Shown here: in pieces, positions 6,488 to 12,929 of the stretch
How the letters are laid out: every line of letters begins with the position of its first letter
Position numbering within the stretch: position 1 is the first letter of the stretch
DNA from: CAZDHT01 sp964505325
Lineage (GTDB): Bacteria; Planctomycetota; PUPC01
Assembly: GCA_964505325.1 (NCBI GenBank)
Contig: CAZDHT010000101.1
Location: 1-16,111, forward strand
DNA: 16,111 nt
Direction: 5' to 3'
Translations under genes and position numbers: made by a program
Notes under the pieces: model-generated
Told to the model about the DNA's origin: nothing
What the model saw: only the letters and a program-made list of their open reading frames with translations
Databases searched by the model: none

Positions 6488-7714
6488 CTACTGATCTTCT
6501 GCGGCGACCGCCAGGCGCAGTGCCTGCGGGCGCGCATTGCCGCGGCGGATGATGAATGGGATGGTCATGCCCGGCCTCAGCCGGTAGAGGACCCGATAGT
6601 AGTCTCTCCTCGACCGGATGCGCATCCGGCCGATCCCGACCAGCCGGTCGCCCGTCTTGACCCCCGCCTTGGCGGCAGGGCCACCGGGGACCACCGTATG
6701 AATCGTCAATGAGTTGGGCTTCTTCAGATCAAACTTGAACCCGAGGTACGCCCGCCCGTGCCTGACGATCTGCATTCTGAACTCGTGCTCTTCCGCCGGG
6801 TCGCCGCGCTCGACCCGGAGAGTCACCTCCACGCCAATGGGATAACGGCCGAGCGCGCCGAGGAAGTCGCGGGCCGTGCCGATCGCCGCCTTGTCCAGCG
6901 CGACCAGAACATCGCCCTTCTGGATGCCGGCTTTGGCCGCGTCGGAGTCCGCCCGCACGTCCTTGACGATGGCCGGCTTGTCCGGCTCGGTGTCGAGCAC
7001 AATCCCGGCGATCCGTCCGGACGGGACCGCCTTGCCGTCGGCATCTTTGAGCGCGGGGAGGAACCGTTTGACCTGATTGGACGAGATGGCGTAACCGACG
7101 CCGGTGTTCTGGCGGAGGCCGAAGCGGGTCTGGATCTGCGCGTTCACGCCGACCAGCTCGCCTTTGAGGTTGATGAGCGGCCCGCCCGAGTTGCCGGGGT
7201 TGATGGGCGTGTCGGTCTGAATGGCGTCGTAGGCGTGCGGGCGATCCACGTGGAGGGCGCTGACGACGCCCAGGGTGACGGTGGGCTTGCCGTCGATGTT
7301 GCCCAGTGCGAATGGGTTGCCGACTGCAATCACCACGTCTCCGACCTCAAGCTGGTCCGAGTCGCCGAGTGGCAGATGCGGAAGGTTCTCGGCGTGATCG
7401 ATCTTCAGCAGGCACAGGTCGGTGCCTGGCGAGCTGCCGATCACCCGCGCCGCGTGATAGGTGCCGTCGGGGGTCCGGATCTTCCATCGCTTGCTGCTGC
7501 GGGTGACGTGGGCGTTGGTGATTACGTAGCCGTCGGGCGAGATGACCGCCCCGGATCCGCCGCCGACGAACACGTACGCGGGCAGGACGCGCTGGGCCAA
7601 CTCATCGACTTGGACGGCGTCGAGCCCCGCGGCCGTAGCGCCGCAGGCCGTGGCGGCCAGCGACAATGCGGCGAGAACAGCCACCGGGATGACGTATGCG
7701 GAGTTCCGTTTCAC
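6488..7714 (-). CDS. HtrA/Deg-family serine protease with two PDZ domains
   Basis: This is an envelope quality-control endopeptidase of the DegP/DegQ type, 408 residues. A signal sequence spans 1-24 or slightly beyond. The ATAC|G at 21-24 is a poor lipobox, so it could be a lipoprotein or be cleaved by signal peptidase I. The trypsin-like domain covers roughly 40-215 with an intact triad: H69 (TNAHV), D99 (TDLCLLK) and S176 (GNSGGPL). PDZ1 is at about 237-316 and PDZ2 at about 323-403 (YLGFKF, then AAKAGVKTGDRLVGI). I chose GTG 7712-7714 because GAGAGGA in the last codons of the preceding gene is a well-placed SD and the signal peptide then begins MKRNSAYVIPV. The ATG at 7747 would add 11 residues and overlap the neighbour. 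The gene starts 4 nt after the pseudoprotease gene, which implies co-translation. Confidence 0.92.
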   Translation of the reverse strand: MKRNSAYVIPVAVLAALSLAATACGATAAGLDAVQVDELAQRVLPAYVFVGGGSGAVISPDGYVITNAHVTRSSKRWKIRTPDGTYHAARVIGSSPGTDLCLLKIDHAENLPHLPLGDSDQLEVGDVVIAVGNPFALGNIDGKPTVTLGVVSALHVDRPHAYDAIQTDTPINPGNSGGPLINLKGELVGVNAQIQTRFGLRQNTGVGYAISSNQVKRFLPALKDADGKAVPSGRIAGIVLDTEPDKPAIVKDVRADSDAAKAGIQKGDVLVALDKAAIGTARDFLGALGRYPIGVEVTLRVERGDPAEEHEFRMQIVRHGRAYLGFKFDLKKPNSLTIHTVVPGGPAAKAGVKTGDRLVGIGRMRIRSRRDYYRVLYRLRPGMTIPFIIRRGNARPQALRLAVAAEDQ

Positions 7715-7718
7715 GCGA

Positions 7719-9428
7719 TCACTTCCTCTCGCCCAGCGTGGCTTCAAGCTCCATCTCCCGTGCGCGCCGCCGTATGGTGAGCTTGACCTTGTCGCCCGGC
7801 TTCATCTTCCGGATGATGTTCACCAGTTGTGCCACCCCCTCGAGCTCGATCCCGTTGATCGTCAGGATGGAGTCGTTGCGCTTCACGCCCGCCTTGGCGG
7901 CGGGGGAGTTCGGCGCGACTCGGGCGACCAGCACGCCTCTCAGATCGACCGCCCCGGGGGCGCCCACGATGCCGAGCATCGGCCGCGGCCGGCGCTTGAT
8001 CTTCGTCCCTTTCTTCAGACTCTCGATGGCCTTCGGGAGCGCCGCGGCCCAGTTGGCAAACGCGATGCCGGAGTTCTGCCCGTGCCGCGAGTTGACCGTC
8101 ACGCCGCCCACGATCCCCACGCACCCGCCGTCGAGGCTGACGAGCGGGCCGCCCGTGTTGCCGACGTTCGACTTGGCGTCGAACTGGAGCATCGAGTTAT
8201 CGGCGCGGCCCACGGCGCTGATGATGCCCGAGGTCAGCGTCAGGCTGTCGTACGTCGGGCTGCGGCCCAGGACACAGACATCCTGCCCGACGGAGACATC
8301 CGATTGGAGCTTGACGGGGGGCAGGCCGGTCGCCTCGACCTTGAGCAGCGCCAGGTCCCGCTCCTGGTCCCACCCGACCACCTTGGCCGGCAGCTCTTTA
8401 CCGTCCGACAGGACCACCTTGAGCGACTTGAGCGTGCCGGCAATGTTGAAGTAACTCGTCGCGACCCAGCCATCCGCGCCGACAATGACACCGGTGACCG
8501 TCGCCCCCTTGGGACGCTTGAATATCTCGCCGAGCAGTCGGGCGCGACCGGTCCGGCCGATGCGAACCCTTCGCACGAAGCGGGGGTCGTCCTTGGTGCG
8601 GTTCACTTTGACGGCCACGACCGATCGCGCGACCCTCGCCGCGGCGGCCTGGGATTTGGCTGACCGCGCCTCCCACTGGGGGAACATCGGCCGGCCCGAC
8701 GCGGCGGCGATCTTCAGCAGCTCGGCCGGCGCGGCCACCTTGCGCTTATCCAGGTCGTCCTGCATCGCCTTCTCGATGTGGGGCAGCATCACTTCGATGG
8801 GCACGGCGACGCCGAGCCACCGGGCGTTGGAGACGTTCAGGCTGAGCACGCCGGTGAGCTGTCCGCTGCCGTCGAGGAGCGGGCCGCCGTCGGAGCCTGG
8901 ATTGGTGGCGGCGGTGGTCTCGATGACCTCACCGATGTACACGGGCTGCTCGGCGAGCTTCCGGGTGAGCTTGTACCGCCCGCTCAGCAGGCCGACGCTC
9001 ACGCTCAACTCGCCCGCGCTGCGCGCGAGCTGGAACGAGTTGCTGACGGTCATAACAACCTCGCCGAGCTTGGCGGTGCGCGAGTCGCGAATCGCGAAGA
9101 ACGGGAACAGCTTGTCCTTGGGAGGCTCCACTCGGACCAGCGCCAGCTCGATCTTCTCATCGGCCTTGACAAGGGTCCCCTTGAGCTTGAAATGACCGGG
9201 CGAGACCACGTTGATCTCCGTGGCCTTGGGCGGCACTACGGTAGTGGAAGTCAGGACGTATCCGAGCGGCGAGACAATCGAGCCCGTGCCGAAGTACGAT
9301 TTACTCCCGACCTTCGCAGTGATGGCGACCGTGCACCGCTCGGGCAGGTCGCGGGGCGCGATCTCGCCGGCGGAGACCAGGCCCGGCAGCAACAGGCAGG
9401 CCAGAACGAGGAGAATCCGTTTGCGCAT
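7719..9428 (-). CDS. tandem trypsin-fold pseudoprotease with C-terminal PDZ domain
   Basis: This encodes 569 residues: a signal peptide 1-20 (ending LLPGLVSA), two HtrA-like protease folds and one PDZ domain (about 485-565). In domain 1 (about 30-220) all three catalytic positions are changed: the His of TNAHV is T63 (TSTTVV), the Asp is E94 (IELALVRV) and the Ser of GNSGGPL is D180 (GSDGGPL). In domain 2 (about 265-470) His is F327 (ATSYFNI), Asp D358 is kept (RDLALLKV) and Ser is T425 (GNTGGPL). The structural motifs around each site remain, so this looks like a retained scaffold rather than decay. The start ATG 9426-9428 was chosen for the signal peptide; the frame upstream only shadows the pseudopilin gene. 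It is the first gene of a pair with the active HtrA, so a binding, adaptor or regulatory role in the periplasm is inferred. Confidence 0.88.
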   Translation of the reverse strand: MRKRILLVLACLLLPGLVSAGEIAPRDLPERCTVAITAKVGSKSYFGTGSIVSPLGYVLTSTTVVPPKATEINVVSPGHFKLKGTLVKADEKIELALVRVEPPKDKLFPFFAIRDSRTAKLGEVVMTVSNSFQLARSAGELSVSVGLLSGRYKLTRKLAEQPVYIGEVIETTAATNPGSDGGPLLDGSGQLTGVLSLNVSNARWLGVAVPIEVMLPHIEKAMQDDLDKRKVAAPAELLKIAAASGRPMFPQWEARSAKSQAAAARVARSVVAVKVNRTKDDPRFVRRVRIGRTGRARLLGEIFKRPKGATVTGVIVGADGWVATSYFNIAGTLKSLKVVLSDGKELPAKVVGWDQERDLALLKVEATGLPPVKLQSDVSVGQDVCVLGRSPTYDSLTLTSGIISAVGRADNSMLQFDAKSNVGNTGGPLVSLDGGCVGIVGGVTVNSRHGQNSGIAFANWAAALPKAIESLKKGTKIKRRPRPMLGIVGAPGAVDLRGVLVARVAPNSPAAKAGVKRNDSILTINGIELEGVAQLVNIIRKMKPGDKVKLTIRRRAREMELEATLGERK

Positions 9429-9465
9429 GGGCAACCCCCAACGAGCGTTACGCTTCCACTCGCTT

Positions 9466-9495
9466 ATGATACACAAGAACCGCACATTCCTGCAA
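9466..9495 (-). promoter_or_regulatory. candidate promoter for the pseudoprotease-htrA operon
   Basis: On the minus strand TATCAT (9471-9466) lies about 38 nt before the start codon, with a weak TTGCAG (9495-9490) 18 nt upstream. It would let the two protease genes be expressed independently of the upstream riboswitch-controlled genes. The -35 is poor. Confidence 0.3.
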
Positions 9496-9517
9496 GGCTG
9501 TTGTGGCGGGCGCTTGT

Positions 9518-10327
9518 TCAGGGGCAGTAGTATCCTTCCCACTCGGCCTGGCCGCAGAAGTGCCCGACCTTGTGGTCGCCGCCGGGTGCGATGGACTGCG
9601 GCTCGAACTGGCCCACGTGCCAGTCGGCGAACAGCGCGTTGGCGCGGCCGCCGTGGCGGAAGTGCACGCACGGGTATCCGTCGATGCCAGGGGGAGCGTG
9701 GAGGTAGTAATTCTCCTCCACACAGCCGGCGGGGGTGTAGTAGATGGCCGGATTGCCATCGGAGATGCGGGCGCCGTCGATCAGAACGACCAGTTGCGCC
9801 GGGCGGCGCAGGCGGCCGAACATCACCTTCGGGCCGAGCCCCTTGACGGTCGTCTTGCTCTTGGGCCACCCGATGGTGAAGGTCTGGTAATGGTTGTATG
9901 CGTATCCCACGAGCTTGCCGTCGAACCGGGTCGCCATCTCAAAGCCCGGGCACTGCTCGACGCCGCGGGTGACGGTGAGAAAGGGATAGAGGTATCCCTT
10001 GGTGCGATCGAAGATTCGGCTGCTCGCCGCTTTGCGCTCGCCAAACCAGTAGCTGAGCGAACTGTTGTGAATGGGCATGCAGCGGTCGTTGTGGGTGTTG
10101 ATGTACATCATCATGGCGACGCCGAGCTGCCGGAGGTTCGACTGGCAGAGCGTCGAGTTCGCCGCCTGCCTGGCTTGGCCCATCGCCGGCAGCAGCAGGC
10201 TGGAGAGGATGCCGATGATGGCGATGACGATGAGGAGTTCGATCAGGGTAAACGCGAGCGCGGAACCGGCGCCCGACCTTCGGCCGAAGGCGCTCACCGG
10301 GCATCCGCTGAGTCTTGCAGAGCTCAT
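9518..10327 (-). CDS. type II/IV pseudopilin-like protein with C-terminal H-x9-DG-type motif
   Basis: This encodes 269 residues from ATG 10325-10327. A prepilin-peptidase motif ALA|FTLIELL (23-32) begins a single hydrophobic N-terminal helix (to about 47); residue -1 is Ala rather than the classical Gly. The C-terminal HFRHGGRANALFADWHV (222-238) is the H-x9-DG-type region typical of the abundant secreted pseudopilins of Planctomycetota, Verrucomicrobiota and Lentisphaerota. Here the DG is DW (D235, W236). Several Cys residues (61, 83, 126, 202, 220, 258, 268) could form disulfides. The start lies 4 nt after the PEP-CTERM-like gene's stop and has no well-spaced SD, so it is probably translated by reinitiation and controlled by the same riboswitch. 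Such proteins are thought to be exported by a type II secretion or pilus-like machine; the exact role is unknown. Confidence 0.85.
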   Translation of the reverse strand: MSSARLSGCPVSAFGRRSGAGSALAFTLIELLIVIAIIGILSSLLLPAMGQARQAANSTLCQSNLRQLGVAMMMYINTHNDRCMPIHNSSLSYWFGERKAASSRIFDRTKGYLYPFLTVTRGVEQCPGFEMATRFDGKLVGYAYNHYQTFTIGWPKSKTTVKGLGPKVMFGRLRRPAQLVVLIDGARISDGNPAIYYTPAGCVEENYYLHAPPGIDGYPCVHFRHGGRANALFADWHVGQFEPQSIAPGGDHKVGHFCGQAEWEGYYCP

Positions 10328-10331
10328 CCCT

Positions 10332-11342
10332 TTATGCTCTTCGTCTTCGCGACCCGGCCAGCCCGAACAGGCCCAACGCCAGCGTGGCACACGCGGCAGG
10401 CTCCCCGATGGGCGCCGCGGTCTCTGCAAACCACACGGTGTCGTACTCCACCTCCGCGGCGAGGCTGGGAGACAGGGCCGCTGCGCCGTCCTGATAGTTC
10501 ATAATCGCGAGGGTGTCCACGTCGAAGCCCGCGGGGGTGCTGTCGGCCCAGAGCGCGGGCAAGACGACGTCTGGCACCGTCACGTGGTCGACATAAGGCA
10601 TTCCGCTGATGGAATCAGCGACGGTGACGCTGGCGGTGCGCGACGGCGCGTCGTAGGTCACGGTGATGTCCATCCAAGTATCGAGCGGGAGCCCGTAGGG
10701 CGGCGGTGCGGCGAGATTCGCGCCGAAGCTGGCGGCCATCCGGTCCCAGAGCTGGGTCGCAGCGTTCTGGGTGCCGAGGAAGACCGACTGTACGGTGGGG
10801 CCGGTCCACCCGTCGTCCGGGAAGAAGTTCCATTCGAGGCCGTCATAGGCATCTCCGAACTTGGTCCACGGCCAGGCATCGCCGGTTCGATCGAAACCGG
10901 TGGTGACCGAGTTGACAAGACCGAAGTCGATTTGCATGAAGGCGCCGGGCGCCCAGAATCCGCCGCTGAGGACGCGCATCGTCGCGCCGAACGAGAAGCT
11001 GTCGTCCTGGGTGTACGTCTTGCCGAGCGGGATGTGCAGGCGCGATGCGTCGGCGATGTGCTGGGAGGTATCCGGGATGCCGGCGCCGGCGGTCCGCCAG
11101 TTTGAGTTCAGGTTGTGCGTCAGGATCCCGGGGGTGGAAACGAGAAACGGGACGGCGGGAGCGCCGGCGGTGTCGGTCGACTGATTCGAGCCGACGACCG
11201 CCGCCCGGCCACCGGCGATCGGATCGGTGTCGAACGTCTCCAGCACGTCGGCCGTCGCAACCAAAGACGGAACGGCCAGCGCCATCGCCACGATGCCGAT
11301 CAAAGATCTAGCGGTTTGCCTCTTCCAAGCCCTGCCGAGCAT
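10332..11342 (-). CDS. secreted PEP-CTERM-like protein with lectin/LamG-like beta-sandwich
   Basis: This encodes 336 residues from ATG 11340-11342, with a strong SD AGGAGG at 11347-11352. A signal peptide covers about 1-31 (ending SLVATADV). The body 32-308 is beta-rich. It contains SFSFGATMRVLSGGF (115-129), MQIDFGLVNSVTTGFDRTG (136-154) and LDTWMDITVTYD (220-231), a pattern I associate with concanavalin/LamG-like domains of secreted PVC-group proteins. The C-terminus GEPAACATLALGLFGLAGSRRRRA (313-336) has the three-part PEP-CTERM form: a short Pro/Glu motif (degenerate, GEPA), a hydrophobic helix and an Arg cluster. This implies exosortase-type processing and surface or extracellular-matrix attachment. 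It is the first gene behind the cobalamin riboswitch and terminator, and is followed by the pseudopilin. Ligand and function are unknown. Confidence 0.82.
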   Translation of the reverse strand: MLGRAWKRQTARSLIGIVAMALAVPSLVATADVLETFDTDPIAGGRAAVVGSNQSTDTAGAPAVPFLVSTPGILTHNLNSNWRTAGAGIPDTSQHIADASRLHIPLGKTYTQDDSFSFGATMRVLSGGFWAPGAFMQIDFGLVNSVTTGFDRTGDAWPWTKFGDAYDGLEWNFFPDDGWTGPTVQSVFLGTQNAATQLWDRMAASFGANLAAPPPYGLPLDTWMDITVTYDAPSRTASVTVADSISGMPYVDHVTVPDVVLPALWADSTPAGFDVDTLAIMNYQDGAAALSPSLAAEVEYDTVWFAETAAPIGEPAACATLALGLFGLAGSRRRRA

Positions 11343-11376
11343 CTTGCCTCCTCTCACCCTCCCTGACCGATACACC

Positions 11377-11392
11377 GTCCGCACACGCGGAC
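11377..11392 (-). other. leader hairpin between terminator and RBS
   Basis: GTCCGC-GTGT-GCGGAC forms a perfect 6-bp stem about 25 nt upstream of the SD of the PEP-CTERM-like gene. It may stabilise the 5' end of read-through mRNA or be incidental. Confidence 0.3.
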
Positions 11393-11395
11393 AAC

Positions 11396-11432
11396 AAAAA
11401 AGACCGCCCTCGGGGCAACCCCGAGACCGGCC
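11396..11432 (-). terminator. intrinsic terminator of the riboswitch expression platform
   Basis: On the minus strand CTCGGGG-TTG-CCCCGAG is a perfect 7-bp hairpin, extended on both sides by partial pairing of GGCCGGT with GGCGGTC, and followed at once by T6 (complement of 11396-11401). It lies between the aptamer and the first gene, as expected of a transcriptional OFF switch. A second copy of the 5' arm, TTCGGGG (complement of 11479-11485), could pair with the 3' arm and act as antiterminator. Confidence 0.8.
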
Positions 11433-11497
11433 TCAGAAAGCAATGCGAGTCCGATTGCTATCTGCGCCAGCCTCTTTACCCCGAAGAACTGGTACGC

Positions 11498-11666
11498 GCC
11501 ACGGGCAGGTCTTCTGACTGATGGCCACCGAGGCGGGCCTTCCCGTCCGCCCTTGTCAAGATGCCCGGCGGACAGTGACTTCGCCTCAACTCTGCCATCG
11601 ACAGCGACGGGGATCGCGCCTTTTCGGCTTCCCTTTTCATCCCGACCGAGTCGGGAAACCCGTAGC
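11498..11666 (-). promoter_or_regulatory. cobalamin (B12) riboswitch aptamer
   Basis: Read on the minus strand, P1 closes GCTACGGG (11666-11659) with CCCGTGGC (11505-11498). Inside, in order, come a CCCGAC/GTCGGG hairpin, the AAAAGGGAAGCC segment, the GCTGTC core, GTCACTG, GGGAAGGC, and the 3' element AGTCAGAAGACCTGCC just before P1. These correspond to the conserved blocks of cobalamin riboswitches (the GGGAA, GCTGCC, GCCACTG, GGGAAGG and AGCCAGGAGACCTGCC elements). The region around GCTGTC (GATGGCAGAGTTG in place of CCCGCAACGGT) departs from the commonest consensus, so ligand preference (adenosyl- versus aquo/methylcobalamin) is uncertain. A consensus promoter lies just upstream and an intrinsic terminator just downstream. 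Binding is predicted to stop transcription of the PEP-CTERM-like and pseudopilin genes. Confidence 0.88.
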
Positions 11667-11676
11667 AATCACGCTC

Positions 11677-11704
11677 ATTCTAACCTTCGCCACCGGGTTG
11701 TCAA
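11677..11704 (-). promoter_or_regulatory. near-consensus promoter for the riboswitch leader
   Basis: TTGACA (complement of 11699-11704), a 16-nt spacer and TAGAAT (complement of 11677-11682) put the transcription start near 11670, only a few bases before P1 of the cobalamin aptamer at 11666. Confidence 0.8.
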
Positions 11705-11717
11705 GCACAATTGTGCT
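11704..11717. promoter_or_regulatory. 14-bp perfect palindrome abutting the riboswitch promoter
   Basis: AGCACAATTGTGCT is self-complementary and its last base coincides with the first base of the minus-strand -35. The position suits a transcription factor acting on the riboswitch promoter, or on the divergent L,D-transpeptidase gene about 225 nt away. No regulator is identified. Confidence 0.4.
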
Positions 11718-11847
11718 GAACTTCACGAGCGCCGCCCTGGCCGGAACGCGGTTGGCGCCGAGGAACGAACCCAATGTCGGCCGCAGACTGCGTTCAACTC
11801 TCAGCGCCGCCGATTTTTGACTAAAGTTACCCACCCATTCATGACGA

Positions 11848-11853
11848 TATAAA
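11848..11853 (+). promoter_or_regulatory. possible -10 for the L,D-transpeptidase gene
   Basis: TATAAA stands about 90 nt upstream of the start codon. No good -35 is correctly spaced; TTGACT at 11817-11822 is too far, at 25 nt. The remainder of 11718-11942 shows no gene I can support. Confidence 0.25.
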
Positions 11854-11942
11854 CCCTGAGGGTGGAGGGTGACGGTCTTCGTGAGGGCCAATCACCGCTC
11901 TGTTCCCCTATCCCTTTATCCAAGCAAGGAGGGTCAGCGGCC

Positions 11943-12929
11943 ATGGAGCGCAGAAGAGTTATTGTGTTCGGAGTGATCATCGCGCTGGGGATCCTGGTAG
12001 GGTACTTCTGCCTGCCCAGCAGCAACGACGAGAAAGACACCGGGGGACTGCCGGTGCCCCCGGGAGAGACCAAGGGGACGGTGCCGATAGTGAGCATTTC
12101 CGACACGCCATCCGCGCGGGCGAGAGCGCTCTTTGAGAAGGCGCTGCCGACGGTCAGCGTCAAAGAGCGCGCCGAGACGTTGCGGAAAGCTCATGAACTG
12201 GACCCGAAAGGCCGCTGGGGCGGCGCGGCCGCCGCGGAGCTCGGCGACATGTGGAGGCGGGCCAACAATCTCCCCACCGCGCGGCAGTGGTACGAAGTCG
12301 CCGCAACGGCAGACATCTCACCCGAGACGCGACAGAAGATCACCGAGGCGCTCGCGGCAATGCGCAAGGACGCCGCCGGCCCCACCACACTGTCGCGCCT
12401 CAAGATGCTCACCTACAAGATTCAGCCGAACGACTCGCTCTGGAAGATCGCCAAGAGCTACGCCACCACCATCGGGGCGCTCAAGGCGGCCAACGGCCTG
12501 AAGGGCGACCTAATCCGAGTGAACTCGACTCTGCAAGTGCCCAAGGGGCCGTTTGACGTGCGCATAGCCAAGAGCACCCACACCCTCTACCTGCTCCAGG
12601 AAGGCAAGGTGGTGAAGGCGTACAGGGTGGCCCTCGGCGACGCCCGACACCCCACGCCGGTCGGCACGTTCGTCGTCAAGAACAAGCTGGCCGACCCGGT
12701 CTGGTACAGCGAGCAGGGCCGATTCCCGCCCGGCGACCCTCGCAACGTCCTCGGCTCGCGATGGATCGGTTTCGACGGCCGGATCGGAATCCACGGATGC
12801 CGGAAGCAGGACGAGGGAACCATCGGCCGGGACGTCTCGAACGGCTGCGTCAGAATGCGAGACGCGGACGCTCAGGACGTGTACAACTACCTGGTCGAGC
12901 AGAAGAGCAAGATTACGATCGCCGAATAG
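11943..12929 (+). CDS. LysM and YkuD L,D-transpeptidase, membrane-anchored
   Basis: This peptidoglycan cross-linking or anchoring enzyme of the envelope has 328 residues. An N-terminal membrane anchor at 6-23 (VIVFGVIIALGILVGYF) follows MERRR. A Pro/Gly-rich linker and a TPR-like helical stretch come next (about 57-140, KALPTVSVKERAETLRKAHELDP). A LysM domain follows at 156-200 (LTYKIQPNDSLWKIAKSY, ending LQVPKG). The YkuD catalytic domain is at 206-328 with H284 (GIHGC) and the nucleophile C302 in SNGCVRM. ATG 11943 follows AAGGAGG at 11926-11932 with a rather long 10-nt gap. The frame is open upstream to 11862 but has no RBS there. The stop TAG overlaps the coaX start GTG by one base, so the two are translationally coupled. 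LysM presumably positions the enzyme on glycan. Confidence 0.94.
   Translation: MERRRVIVFGVIIALGILVGYFCLPSSNDEKDTGGLPVPPGETKGTVPIVSISDTPSARARALFEKALPTVSVKERAETLRKAHELDPKGRWGGAAAAELGDMWRRANNLPTARQWYEVAATADISPETRQKITEALAAMRKDAAGPTTLSRLKMLTYKIQPNDSLWKIAKSYATTIGALKAANGLKGDLIRVNSTLQVPKGPFDVRIAKSTHTLYLLQEGKVVKAYRVALGDARHPTPVGTFVVKNKLADPVWYSEQGRFPPGDPRNVLGSRWIGFDGRIGIHGCRKQDEGTIGRDVSNGCVRMRDADAQDVYNYLVEQKSKITIAE

Noticed and set aside
6758..7780. Long plus-strand open frame (340 codons) opposite htrA, and similar long antisense frames at 2228-3016 and 12992-13987
   Set aside because: They mirror well-supported genes, contain no recognisable domains and are expected by-products of GC-rich codon bias.
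9429..9869. N-terminal extension of the pseudoprotease frame by 147 residues
   Set aside because: It overlaps the pseudopilin gene in another frame, is Arg/Pro-rich low-complexity sequence, and a clean signal peptide begins at ATG 9428.
10328..10429. Extension of the pseudopilin frame upstream of 10327
   Set aside because: It lies inside the PEP-CTERM-like gene and adds no recognisable sequence before the prepilin motif.
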